The notes under the pieces: generated by a model
Seen by the model: the letters and a program-made list of their open reading frames with translations, nothing else
What the model was told of the DNA's origin: nothing
Database searches by the model: none
Made by a program: the position numbers and the translations under genes
Shown here: piece by piece, positions 5,736-12,483 of the stretch
How the letters are laid out: each line of letters begins with the position of its first letter
How positions within the stretch are numbered: the stretch's first letter is position 1
Assembly (NCBI GenBank): GCA_013298205.1
Contig: JAAFJZ010000020.1
Coordinates: 1 to 13,902 of the forward strand
DNA length: 13,902 bases
Reading direction: 5' to 3'
Source: Cytophagales bacterium
Lineage (GTDB): Bacteria; Bacteroidota; Bacteroidia; Cytophagales; UBA9547

Positions 5736-6671
5736 TTAAAATTTAACCTCTTGAATAAGAAAATTAGAAGTTTTTATTGCTTTTGGATTAAATAATTCGT
5801 CCAATTTTGCATTTAAAATATAATTTTTACTTTTTATTTGAACTCCAGTAGTTGGAAAAGACATAGTACTTTTAACCTTTGCTTTTATAATAGCATTTTC
5901 CCAATTATCATTACTTGTTAATTGATATATTTCATTTCTAGCGTTTGATATAACAACCAACTCATTTTTACTATTAAGTATTAAGCCATCAGCACCTAAC
6001 AAAGGGTCTAACTTAATAACTTTTATTGTATTTGGGTTTTCTAGTGAAATTTTATATAAAAGCCCTGTATTTGACTTTGCCACTATAAGATATCCATTAG
6101 GGTGAAAGACGATGCCATTAAGGTTAAATCCCTCACCTTTCCAGTCATCATGTGTAGTAAAAATACTTGCTTTTCCACTTTGCGTAATTTTATAAATAAT
6201 AGGCGAAAAGCTATTAGTAACATATAGGTTTCCATCGTTATCAATTGTTACATCATTTGCAAAATTGCCTCCATTCGTATTTAAAGAGCTCAAATCGGCA
6301 CTAAATCTTTTCTCTCCAGTATTAATGTCAAAAGCAATTAATTTGGATAATTTGCCTTGAGTTTCAGTTTTTGATTTAATGGAAGCGCCTGGATCTGCTA
6401 CACATACATATAGCAAGCTGCGCTTATCATCTGATAATAATCCAACTGAACTAATTAATTCTGAATCATCAATAAAATTTGAATAATTACCTTGAGAATC
6501 AAGTTTACCAATTTTACCTTTATGCATTGAACTTAAAAAAAATACCTTTTGCTTTTGGCTATAAGCTACTCCCTCTGGATAGAGTTCTTTTGCGTTAAAT
6601 GCAATGTTTTGCCCTTGAATATTGAATGCCATTGCACTTAATACCAAACCTGTTAATACAGACTTTTTCAT
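5736..6671 (-). CDS. Exported SMP-30/NHL-like beta-propeller protein
   Basis: 311 aa from ATG 6671 (an upstream TTG at 6695 is in frame but less likely). A signal peptide MKKSVLTGLVLSAMAFNIQG is followed by QNIAFNAKELYPEGVAYSQK. Repeated blade-like patterns follow: PEGVAYS, ANDVTIDNDGNLYVTNS, LNGIVFHPNGYLIVA, ADGLILNSKNELVVIS. This is the SMP-30/gluconolactonase/strictosidine-synthase-like fold. Acidic and Asn residues in blade centres (N-D-V, L-N-G-I) could hold a metal, but the substrate is unknown. First gene of the operon below the CRP-like site, followed closely by the DJ-1 gene. Confidence 0.75.
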   Translation of the reverse strand: MKKSVLTGLVLSAMAFNIQGQNIAFNAKELYPEGVAYSQKQKVFFLSSMHKGKIGKLDSQGNYSNFIDDSELISSVGLLSDDKRSLLYVCVADPGASIKSKTETQGKLSKLIAFDINTGEKRFSADLSSLNTNGGNFANDVTIDNDGNLYVTNSFSPIIYKITQSGKASIFTTHDDWKGEGFNLNGIVFHPNGYLIVAKSNTGLLYKISLENPNTIKVIKLDPLLGADGLILNSKNELVVISNARNEIYQLTSNDNWENAIIKAKVKSTMSFPTTGVQIKSKNYILNAKLDELFNPKAIKTSNFLIQEVKF

Positions 6672-6749
6672 TTTTACTTTGTTTAAATTGTACAATGCAA
6701 AGGTCGCAACAAAATAACTGCTTGTACAGGAGCTAAATCACAAGTTTTA

Positions 6750-6765
6750 TGTGAGTTATATCACA
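6750..6765. promoter_or_regulatory. CRP-like operator (TGTGA-N6-TCACA)
   Basis: TGTGAGTTATATCACA on the plus strand is a perfect inverted repeat TGTGA/TCACA with six bases between, the classical CRP half-site pattern. Another TCACA half-site (6738-6742) overlaps this arrangement. It lies between the stop of the Crp/Fnr gene (6767) and the start of the exported operon (6671), about 80 bases upstream of the first ATG. The neighbouring regulator keeps the CRP-type recognition helix SRETLSR, consistent with direct binding. Confidence 0.65.
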
Positions 6766-6766
6766 A

Positions 6767-7327
6767 TTAAGTAAAACGACTTAAAGTTTCTCTAGAAACG
6801 CCAAGATAAGAGGCTATCAAGGTTTTGGGAACTCGCTGAAATAAGCTTGGATATTGTAAACGTAATTGTTCGAAACGTTCTTTGGGATTGCTGTTAAGCA
6901 TTGATAATATTCTTCTTTGCAAGGCAACATAACCCATATTAGATTTTCGCCTGAAGAAATGTTCGATTTTGTGTAATTCTGCACAAACTTTATCTCTATT
7001 TTGAAGTGATAAGCATAGTATTTCAACTTCTTCAATACAGTCAATATTTAAGGTTGCTTTTGTTTGACTAAAATATGCTTGATAATCTGTAACCCACCAA
7101 TCTTCCATGGCAAACTGCATAATATATTCTTTGCCTTCTTTGTCAATGTGGTAGGCTTTTAAAAGTCCTTTTAAAACAAAATAATCATTGGTTACTTGGT
7201 CGCCTTCTTGAATTAAAAATTGATGTTTTTTAAGTTTCTTTGTTGTGAAATGCGAAAGTAAATAGTCAAACTCTTGGTCTGTCAATGGTGTAATTTTCTC
7301 GAAATGTTGTCTTAATTCGTTGCTCAC
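6767..7327 (-). CDS. Crp/Fnr-family transcriptional regulator
   Basis: 186 aa from a GTG start at 7327. Residues about 15-115 form a cyclic-nucleotide-binding-like jelly roll (KHQFLIQEGDQVTNDYFVLKG). Residues about 130-186 form the winged helix-turn-helix, with recognition helix LGVSRETLSRF (R179, E180, R184, as in E. coli CRP R180/E181/R185). The typical cAMP-contact motif is not seen, so the ligand may differ. There is no iron-sulfur cysteine cluster of the FNR type. It is immediately followed by the CRP-like palindrome and the exported operon, so it is the likely regulator of those genes. The C-terminus is slightly short. Confidence 0.85.
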   Translation of the reverse strand: MSNELRQHFEKITPLTDQEFDYLLSHFTTKKLKKHQFLIQEGDQVTNDYFVLKGLLKAYHIDKEGKEYIMQFAMEDWWVTDYQAYFSQTKATLNIDCIEEVEILCLSLQNRDKVCAELHKIEHFFRRKSNMGYVALQRRILSMLNSNPKERFEQLRLQYPSLFQRVPKTLIASYLGVSRETLSRFT

Positions 7328-7369
7328 TTTCAGTCGGTATTCAATGTTTGTAGTCGGTTTCGTAGGCTT

Positions 7370-7512
7370 GCAGCCAACGGATAGGTATTGTCGATGGTGG
7401 GGATTTTGAAAAACTAATGCTCAAATTTAGCACAAAAGTTTCATAGAATTACTACTGTTCAATTACTTCCGTCTGCCCCACTAGCGGCAATACCATGTTG
7501 CCTGCTGTGGCT
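7370..7512. repeat. Hairpin-family element C
   Basis: The arms at 7384-7402 (GGTATTGTCGATGGTGGGG) and 7476-7494 (CCCCACTAGCGGCAATACC) pair with a few mismatches. The left end GCAGCCAACGGATAGG matches elements A and B. The loop GATTTTGAAAAACTAATGC...TTTAGCACAAAAG matches element D GATTTGAAAAACTAAACTT...TTAAGCACAAAAC. The element lies in the gap between the Crp gene and the nuclease fragment at 7514. Confidence 0.7.
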
Positions 7513-7513
7513 T

Positions 7514-7729
7514 TTACTCTGTTTCAGACGGTATAAACTTGTCTTTACAATATTTTTCCATTTCCGTATCGTTCTCAAAATAGTCATCACAAAATTCATC
7601 AAGTTCTTTTTCTGTTGATTTATGATATTTTTCTTCGGCTGTCATAAGTTTCTCTGTTTGCTCAACGAACTTTTCAAAGTCCTTATTGATTTTACAAAGT
7701 TTGTCAATAGTCTTAAAGTCTAAATCTGG
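7514..7729 (-). pseudogene. C-terminal fragment of a COG2958-like protein
   Basis: 71 codons ending at TAA 7514-7516. It reads PDLDFKTIDKLCKINKDF, then EKFVEQTEKLMTAEEKYHKS, then CDDYFENDTEMEKYCKDKF. I recognise the block LDFKTIDKLCKxNKxFExF as the typical C-terminus of the winged-helix/endonuclease family whose N-terminal half is at 103-744. An in-frame stop sits just upstream at 7730-7732, exactly where the ISAon1 element begins. The middle of the protein is missing from both fragments. Recognition is from memory, so the family link is moderately sure. Confidence 0.55.
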
Positions 7730-7756
7730 CTAATTCTTTTTTTGAGGTGCTAGTAT

Positions 7757-7764
7757 TATATTTG
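7757..7764 (+). promoter_or_regulatory. Candidate Bacteroidetes -7 box in ISAon1-like element
   Basis: TATATTTG matches TAnnTTTG and lies eight bases before the ATG at 7773. No TTG at the expected -33 spacing is seen. Confidence 0.35.
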
Positions 7765-7772
7765 CAATTGTT

Positions 7773-8150
7773 ATGCCAAAGAAAATTAAACCTTCCAACG
7801 AGTTTTTACTTCAAGAACTCATAAAGCTTCATGTGCCTGAAAGCTACCTTGCGAGTTTCGATTTGTTTTCAGTTGTAAACAAACTTACTTGTTATGAACT
7901 CATTTTTCATGAGAAAGAAGAAAAATTACCAGATTCCCTTAAAGAGTCAAATGCCGTTTTGGATGGTTTTTGTAATCCAATTACTGTATTGAGTCATAGC
8001 TTTTCACTTAAGAAAATATACTTGGTCATTCATCGAAGGAGGTGGAAGGTTTCGGGAACAGATAAGCACTTCAGTAACACATATGAATTACATCCAGATG
8101 GAGCTAAAATAACCCCTGAGATGGCTCTTTTTTTTAAAGCATTCCATTGA
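7773..8150 (+). CDS. ISAon1-family transposase N-terminal region protein
   Basis: 125 aa from ATG 7773. It contains LLQELIKLHVPESYLASFDLF, then YELIFHEKEEKLPDSL, then KIYLVIHRRRWKV and YELHPDGAKITPEMALFFKAF. This is the separately encoded N-terminal region of ISAon1-type (ISL3-related) transposases, probably a DNA-binding module. The frame ends at TGA soon after a run of eight T (8128-8135). The next frame, offset by +1, continues the protein, so the two are joined by frameshifting or have been split by an extra T. Confidence 0.75.
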   Translation: MPKKIKPSNEFLLQELIKLHVPESYLASFDLFSVVNKLTCYELIFHEKEEKLPDSLKESNAVLDGFCNPITVLSHSFSLKKIYLVIHRRRWKVSGTDKHFSNTYELHPDGAKITPEMALFFKAFH

Positions 8151-8187
8151 AGAACGTCCAGTAAGCCTTTCCACAATAGCTTATTTT

Positions 8188-8424
8188 TTGCAAATCAGAC
8201 CTAAGGTTTTTTACCATTGGTATAGGAATATCATAAGTGATTTTTCAAAAGATAAAGCTGAAGGTAGATTTATGAAAAACACTGTTTATGAAGCTGATGT
8301 TCAAACAGGAGAAGTTACAAAAGAACAAATCGTACATATATGTTTACCCCAAAACGTAGGTACACATATGTGCATAGACGAAAAAATGATTGACAAAAAA
8401 TATGCTACCATTGTCACGTCCTAA
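8188..8424 (+). pseudogene. ISAon1-family transposase, truncated
   Basis: The frame is open from the T run at about 8128. It reads IEERPVSLSTIAYFLQIR, then PKVFYHWYRNIISDFSKD, then EQIVHICLPQNVGTHMCIDE. The last motif (hMCIDE) carries the first catalytic aspartate of the DDE domain. The genuine sequence ends at about 8411, where the IS3-family element begins, and a stop follows at 8422. The rest of the catalytic domain is missing, so it is inactive. The 8188 start is a TTG and probably not the true start. Confidence 0.7.
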
Positions 8425-8473
8425 AAAAAGTTTACAGTTTAACGATTAATCCTGCTACAAATTTACACTTTTT

Positions 8474-8640
8474 TTTTAATCCTAAAAACCGTTTACATTT
8501 GTCGAACTGGGAGAAGCGGTCATGGGCTCTGCAGCGGTGCAACCCACTAGGAATATTCCAGTCAGATAGCGTACTAATCCGTTGATAGCTTTACAGCTTT
8601 TTGACGGATTTTTACTTCGTACGCGTTCTGTTATGCCTCA
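8474..8640. other. Non-coding 3' segment of the IS3-family element with a strong hairpin
   Basis: A second end-like motif TCCTAAAAACCGTTTACA lies at about 8479-8496. Further in, GCGTAC (8569-8574) pairs with GTACGC (8619-8624) and AATCCGT (8576-8582) with ACGGATT (8604-8610). CTGTTATGCC follows, like the right end of element D (CTGTTATGCG). This may be a hairpin-family element carried inside the IS, or the remains of an older insertion. No gene is seen. Confidence 0.45.
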
Positions 8641-8646
8641 AAAAAC

Positions 8647-9504
8647 CTAGCCCATCGTTTGCTCCTTTCTTAGTTTTGATTGATAATAATTTTTCCACAG
8701 CTTTTCTGTTTTAATCCCTGTTTGATGTACCACTTCTGGTGTTAGATTACCAATACTCATGTGCGGTCTATCGTTGTTATAGAGTTCTATCGCTCTTTTA
8801 AGTTTGATTTTAGCTTCCTCAATGTTTTCTACTTTATAAAACTGCAAGTATTCATTTTTCAATATGCCATTTAATCGCTCTGCCACGGCATTATCGGTAG
8901 GTTCACTGCTTTCGGTCATGCTGATTTTTACTTCATTGTCCTGTAATAGCTTTACATATTCAGTACTACAATATTGAACGCCTCTATCCGAATGATGAAT
9001 CAATTGTTGCATTTGCTCCTTGCTAAGTGGTTCTAATGCCATTCGCAAAGCCTTTATGCTTTCTATGGCTTCCATCGTTTCGGCTACTTGATAGCCTACA
9101 ATTTTATGCGAATACACATCGGTAATAAAGCTAACATATACAAAACCTGAGATTATTTTCCAATACGTTATATCACTCACATACAGCTTATTAGGTGCTT
9201 CAATTTCTTTCCCTTTTATCAAATTTGGGTATTTATGAAATCGATGGTAACTCATTGTAGTAGTGATTTTACGCTTGCGTTTGCGTACAAGCAATTGATT
9301 TGCCTTCAATAAATCAAACAAAGCATCCCTACCTATATTTATGTTGTGTTCCAACATAAAAGATTGTAGTTTTTCATGCAACTTGCGTGTACCCAATTTA
9401 GGATGGTCTTCTCTAATTAACATTACTTGCCTGATAATCAATTGCAGTTCTAATTCTGTACTTTCTAATTGCCAATGGTGTTGATAAAACGACTGGCGAC
9501 TCAA
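8647..9504 (-). CDS. IS3-family transposase OrfB (DDE catalytic subunit)
   Basis: 285 aa from the first Met codon. The same frame is open upstream to about 9587 and is reached from orfA by -1 frameshifting, giving the OrfAB transposase. HTH_21-like region near residues 30-75. The rve catalytic core has D111 (LYVSDITYW), D173 (IHHSDRGVQYCS) and E209 (TDNAVAERLNGILKNEY), the DD(35)E spacing. C-terminal motif YNNDRPHMSIGNLTPEVVH. The gene looks intact. Confidence 0.92.
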   Translation of the reverse strand: MSRQSFYQHHWQLESTELELQLIIRQVMLIREDHPKLGTRKLHEKLQSFMLEHNINIGRDALFDLLKANQLLVRKRKRKITTTMSYHRFHKYPNLIKGKEIEAPNKLYVSDITYWKIISGFVYVSFITDVYSHKIVGYQVAETMEAIESIKALRMALEPLSKEQMQQLIHHSDRGVQYCSTEYVKLLQDNEVKISMTESSEPTDNAVAERLNGILKNEYLQFYKVENIEEAKIKLKRAIELYNNDRPHMSIGNLTPEVVHQTGIKTEKLWKNYYQSKLRKEQTMG

Positions 9505-9566
9505 ACCAAATAATTTACAAATATGCGAAAGTCCTGTTTTTTCATATTTGTATCTAATCTCCTGAA

Positions 9567-9980
9567 TTACTTGGTATTGTACTTTTTTCTAATCGGAATC
9601 TTTAGCTGTTCTTCGGCAATTTCTACCATCCGCTTGTAGCCTTCTAATTGAATCATGGCATCTTTTAGCTCGTTTTTTAAACGTGCTATTTCTGATTTGT
9701 TTTCATTGTTATGCTCGTCTGGGGTATGCATAGGAATCTCAGGAATGGGTTCATTATTTTCGATTCCAACATATAAATTAGTTTCATTTATTCCAATAGA
9801 ACCTGGCGTTATATAACCATATTTCCTTAACCAATAGTGAATTAAGGAATGACTACTCAAATCATATTTTCTTGTAAGCTCTGCTAAACTAAATCCATGC
9901 TCAATATGTTCTTTACATACAATATTTTTGAACTCAAAACTGTATTGCTTAAACTCTCTATAAATCCTTTTTTGTTCCAT
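9567..9980 (-). CDS. IS3-family transposase OrfA (DNA-binding subunit)
   Basis: 137 aa from ATG 9980. N-terminal helix-turn-helix: YSFEFKNIVCKEHIEHGFSL, then AELTRKYDLSSHSLIHYWLR. The C-terminal part (NKSEIARLKNELKDAMIQLE) is a leucine-zipper-like coiled coil for multimerisation, usual in IS3 OrfA. The end IRKKYNTK contains the slippery site. It binds the element ends and regulates transposition. Confidence 0.88.
   Translation of the reverse strand: MEQKRIYREFKQYSFEFKNIVCKEHIEHGFSLAELTRKYDLSSHSLIHYWLRKYGYITPGSIGINETNLYVGIENNEPIPEIPMHTPDEHNNENKSEIARLKNELKDAMIQLEGYKRMVEIAEEQLKIPIRKKYNTK
9582..9588 (-). promoter_or_regulatory. Programmed -1 frameshift heptamer
   Basis: The minus strand reads AGA AAA AAG in the orfA frame, giving A AAA AAG, a classic -1 slippery heptamer. 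Slipping back one base leads to VQYQVIQEIRYKYEK, then LSHICKLFGLSRQSF, continuous with OrfB. This is how IS3 elements make the OrfAB fusion. Confidence 0.85.
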
Positions 9981-10022
9981 TTTTACACTTATTTTTGTGT
10001 AAACCTATTTCAGGACAAGACA

Positions 10023-10290
10023 GTTCTTGCCAACTTAACCCCGATTGTCATGTATCCAGTAATAGGATTGTCCGATACACCTTGCTTGTGGGTACAAACG
10101 TAGCTACCCACTTTCGACAATGCTTTTGCCCTTACGAGGCTTCGTCATTGGTTCATTTTCATTCAACTCCTGTACACGCACCTACAGCTATCAATGTAGC
10201 CGTTTTTCTTTATCGCTCAGCACAACTTACTTTCGTAATATGCACCATAAAGTGGTTTGGTAGCTACTTCCTAAAGTCGCCACCGAGAGA
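10023..10290 (-). ncRNA. Probable group II intron 5' (domain I) fragment
   Basis: Minus-strand sequence with features of group II intron domain I: a GAAA-capped stem TTAC-GAAA-GTAA, and the run GAGTTGAATGAAAATGAACC (20 nt) that I associate with bacterial intron 5' regions. Later blocks are GTGGGTAGCTACG and AATCCTATTACTGGATAC. The 5' boundary is unsure: GTGCG at 10181-10177 and GTGGCGAC at 10283-10276 are both candidates. It is cut by the IS3-family element at 10022. The matching 3' end of such an intron lies at 1864-2115. No long gene is supported here. Confidence 0.45.
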
Positions 10291-10313
10291 CCTACTCTCA
10301 TCTCTTACAAAGC

Positions 10314-10333
10314 ATTAGCAAACTTGCGTTTGC
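10314..10333. repeat. Short perfect hairpin
   Basis: TAGCAAACTTGCGTTTGCTA is an 8-bp stem with a four-base loop. On the minus strand the loop is GCAA, a GNRA tetraloop. No T-run follows on the minus strand, so it is not a good terminator. Confidence 0.55.
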
Positions 10334-10349
10334 TATTCAAGACACACAC

Positions 10350-10485
10350 GTTTTGCAGCTACCCGAAGGGCGGGACTTTTACCACAAAACTTGATTTGAA
10401 AAACTAAACTTCCATTAAGCACAAAACTGTCTTTGGAACACGAAACCCCGCCTTTTGGGTAGGTGCTGTTATGCGTTCGGGCTTC
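10350..10485. repeat. Hairpin-family element D
   Basis: The arms at 10355-10374 (GCAGCTACCCGAAGGGCGGG) and 10447-10466 (CCCGCCTTTTGGGTAGGTGC) pair at 17 of 20 positions. The loop GATTTGAAAAACTAAAC...TTAAGCACAAAAC is clearly related to that of element C. The right end CTGTTATGCGTTCGGGC resembles element A. It lies just downstream of mcrC. Confidence 0.75.
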
Positions 10486-10523
10486 TTTCTTTATCGTTAA
10501 TTTCCTGTCTGAATACGATGTTG

Positions 10524-11864
10524 TCATTGAAGTAATTTGTTTAATTGTGTTTCAATAGTCTCATATAACATTGAGTCTAATTCGCTGAAATTTGTCAATG
10601 ATGAAAAAGGAATCTCCATTGCTGTTATTGTTATTTCGTCTGCTCCACCAAACCCTGAAATAATTTTAAAGTTGTCTGATGTATTTAAACTGTCTGAAAT
10701 GTTTGGGTAAACTAATATTATATCTGTGCAACCTCTTTTAAAAGCATAACTAACCATTTGATATAGGTCAGATTGTGCTACACCTTTTTTGGGGTCTGTT
10801 TTGAAATTGTCTTGGCGTAATTTGTATTTGGTGTCAATGATAACTTTTCGTTTTGAACCATGTCTTGCGGTAAGAAATATGTCATGTTGCATGTTGAACA
10901 CTCGAGGTATATTTGACAAGTATTCGTCTGATTTTTGATATTCAATTTTCCAGTCTTTTGAAAATTTATTTTCTAAGAATCCTGCAAGAAAGTCTTCAAA
11001 AATATATTCCATTGGAAAAAGTAAACACCATTGAGAAAGGTCGTAAGTATTACTTGAATAGAGTTGTTGGCTAAGGATAAGTTTACAACTGTCAAGTAGA
11101 TTGGAATAATCTGAAAAGAAAGTATTGAGAGTGATATTTTCAACATCGTGTATGGTGCAATATAAGTCCTCAACTTCGTCTAAGATAAATACAACATCTT
11201 GAAGCATTCGCAAATTTTCTGAAAACTTTGTATGTTTCATCAACAACCGTGAACAATATTTAATTACTCTGTTTACTTTATTGTCAAACAGGAATGGTTC
11301 ATAATCACATTCGATATTTTGAAAATTACCGTGTGATAAACTACTGCTTACGTAGCGTTTGAAATTTATTGAACCTCTCGGAGTAATCAACGATTCCTCT
11401 ACTTCTTGATACATTGTTAAAGGTTGCTTTGAAACTGTTTCTAAAAACTGATTTGCTATTAAGTTTATAATCAGTTCCGGAAATTCGTCCACGTCAATTG
11501 TGTCAAGTGATGCTTGATTAAAAGGGAAGTTCCATTTTCGACAATAGCTAAACCAATAAAAGATGTGGCGAAGCATCAATATCTTTTCATTACCTGATGG
11601 CTTTGGTAAATGTTGCCGAAATACTTTCGGATAAATCTCAATTACTTCATCTCCGTTTTGAATGAAGCCAACAAAATTGTTTGCCCTTATTTGATTGTCG
11701 TCAAACTGTAGGAATGGTTGATAATGATTGTCTGTTTGAACTTCTGTAAGTTCGGAATCCGTTTCAACAAACATGCGTTGCCTCCAAATGTCTTTCAGCA
11801 TTTGGTGTAAAGCATTTTTGTTATTTATGCTCTGCCATTTTCCGTATTCGAAGAGTAAAGCCAT
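10524..11864 (-). CDS. mcrC: McrC-family nuclease subunit of a type IV McrBC restriction system
   Basis: 446 aa, normal length for McrC. The N-terminal part (GFIQNGDEVIEIYPKVF, residues 66-82) is typical of the McrC beta-rich domain that binds McrB rings. The C-terminal PD-(D/E)XK site is visible: E290 (EYIFEDF), D328 (MQHDIFL), D344-T-K346 (VIIDTKYK), then QSDLYQMVSYA (Q364-A374). McrC cuts DNA when the McrB AAA+ motor translocates between modified sites. The gene starts one base after the mcrB stop (TAA-A-ATG), so they are co-translated. The nuclease looks intact although mcrB is interrupted. Confidence 0.9.
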   Translation of the reverse strand: MALLFEYGKWQSINNKNALHQMLKDIWRQRMFVETDSELTEVQTDNHYQPFLQFDDNQIRANNFVGFIQNGDEVIEIYPKVFRQHLPKPSGNEKILMLRHIFYWFSYCRKWNFPFNQASLDTIDVDEFPELIINLIANQFLETVSKQPLTMYQEVEESLITPRGSINFKRYVSSSLSHGNFQNIECDYEPFLFDNKVNRVIKYCSRLLMKHTKFSENLRMLQDVVFILDEVEDLYCTIHDVENITLNTFFSDYSNLLDSCKLILSQQLYSSNTYDLSQWCLLFPMEYIFEDFLAGFLENKFSKDWKIEYQKSDEYLSNIPRVFNMQHDIFLTARHGSKRKVIIDTKYKLRQDNFKTDPKKGVAQSDLYQMVSYAFKRGCTDIILVYPNISDSLNTSDNFKIISGFGGADEITITAMEIPFSSLTNFSELDSMLYETIETQLNKLLQ

Positions 11865-11865
11865 T

Positions 11866-12483
11866 TTATCTTGGTGAAATATCCCAAATGAAATTTGTTG
11901 TATCGTAAGTTACATTCCAATTAGTGTCCGCAAATATTTTTGAAACGATGTCTGTCTTGCCTGAAAAATATTCCATTAATAGGGGAACAACTTTGTTTTG
12001 CAAAACAATTTCAATCGTTTGTCCTTTCATAAAGTAAGCATGCCCAATAAGATAGTCAGCAGATTTTTTTTCTTTAAAAACTGCTTCATTGACTTTTTTA
12101 AGAAGCAAAGACTCTTTTTCATTCAACATCTCATATTCTGGATAATAACCAACAAACTCAAAACGCCTACGCAAAGCAATATCAATTAAAGCAATCGACT
12201 TGTCTGCTGTATTCATTGTGCCTATGATGTAAAGATTTGGCGGTACGCCAAATTCTTTTTCTCCATTTGGCAAAGTAATTTTCAATTCGTTTTCTTCTCC
12301 TAATCTTTTATCGTCCTCAAGAAGTGTAATTAATTCGCCAAAAACCTTAGAAATATTAGCACGATTTATTTCATCAATTATCAAAACAAACCTTTTCAAT
12401 TCCTCTTCTGTTGAATTTTGGGGTTCAAGCGTTTCGGCAAATTCTTTTAGATGTTCTACCAATGGATTGTAATAAACACCCAA
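11866..12483 (-). CDS. mcrB: McrB-like AAA+ GTPase, C-terminal half (after the frameshift)
   Basis: The frame runs to TAA at 11866, with the first listed start a TTG at 12483. It carries Walker B RFVLIIDEINRANISKVFG and the McrB-type signature YIIGTMNTADKSIALIDIAL with arginine finger region RRRFEF. The product GVYYNPLVEHLKEF... continues naturally from the upstream frame. It is unlikely to be a separate gene: it has no ribosome-binding site of its own and lacks Walker A. Directly followed by mcrC. Confidence 0.85.
   Translation of the reverse strand: MGVYYNPLVEHLKEFAETLEPQNSTEEELKRFVLIIDEINRANISKVFGELITLLEDDKRLGEENELKITLPNGEKEFGVPPNLYIIGTMNTADKSIALIDIALRRRFEFVGYYPEYEMLNEKESLLLKKVNEAVFKEKKSADYLIGHAYFMKGQTIEIVLQNKVVPLLMEYFSGKTDIVSKIFADTNWNVTYDTTNFIWDISPR

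Larger units (their letters stand above)
7730..8411 (+). mobile_element. ISAon1-family insertion sequence, 5' part only
   Basis: Starts next to the cut end of the COG2958-like fragment (about 7730) and is itself cut by the IS3-family element at 8411/8412. It carries the N-terminal-region protein and the first part of the transposase. The start near GGCTAATTC is approximate, because no second end is available to compare. Confidence 0.6.
8412..10022 (-). mobile_element. IS3-family insertion sequence, apparently complete
   Basis: The left end TGTCACGTCCTAAAAAAAGT (8412) and the right end, read inwards from 10022, TGTCTTGTCCTGAAATAGGT are inverted repeats; both continue with TTTACA. Length is 1611 bp. 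It holds orfA and orfB on the minus strand with a slippery heptamer between them. No target-site duplication is visible (CCAT outside left, GTTC outside right), which suggests a deletion or rearrangement after insertion. A ~230 bp non-coding stretch lies between the orfB stop and the left end, longer than usual for IS3 elements. Confidence 0.75.

Noticed and set aside
6817..7044. Minus-strand frame of 75 codons inside the Crp/Fnr gene
   Set aside because: Out-of-frame shadow of a clear regulator gene.
9995..10318. Plus-strand frame of 107 codons
   Set aside because: Antisense of the probable group II intron 5' fragment and starts inside the IS3 end; likely chance.
785..10485. Calling the hairpin elements true integron attC sites
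   Set aside because: The strict core sites (GTTRRRY and RYYYAAC) are not met and no integron integrase is in the window; only the general layout is similar.
10333..10527. Minus-strand frame of 64 codons after mcrC
   Set aside because: Covers hairpin element D almost exactly; open only by chance.
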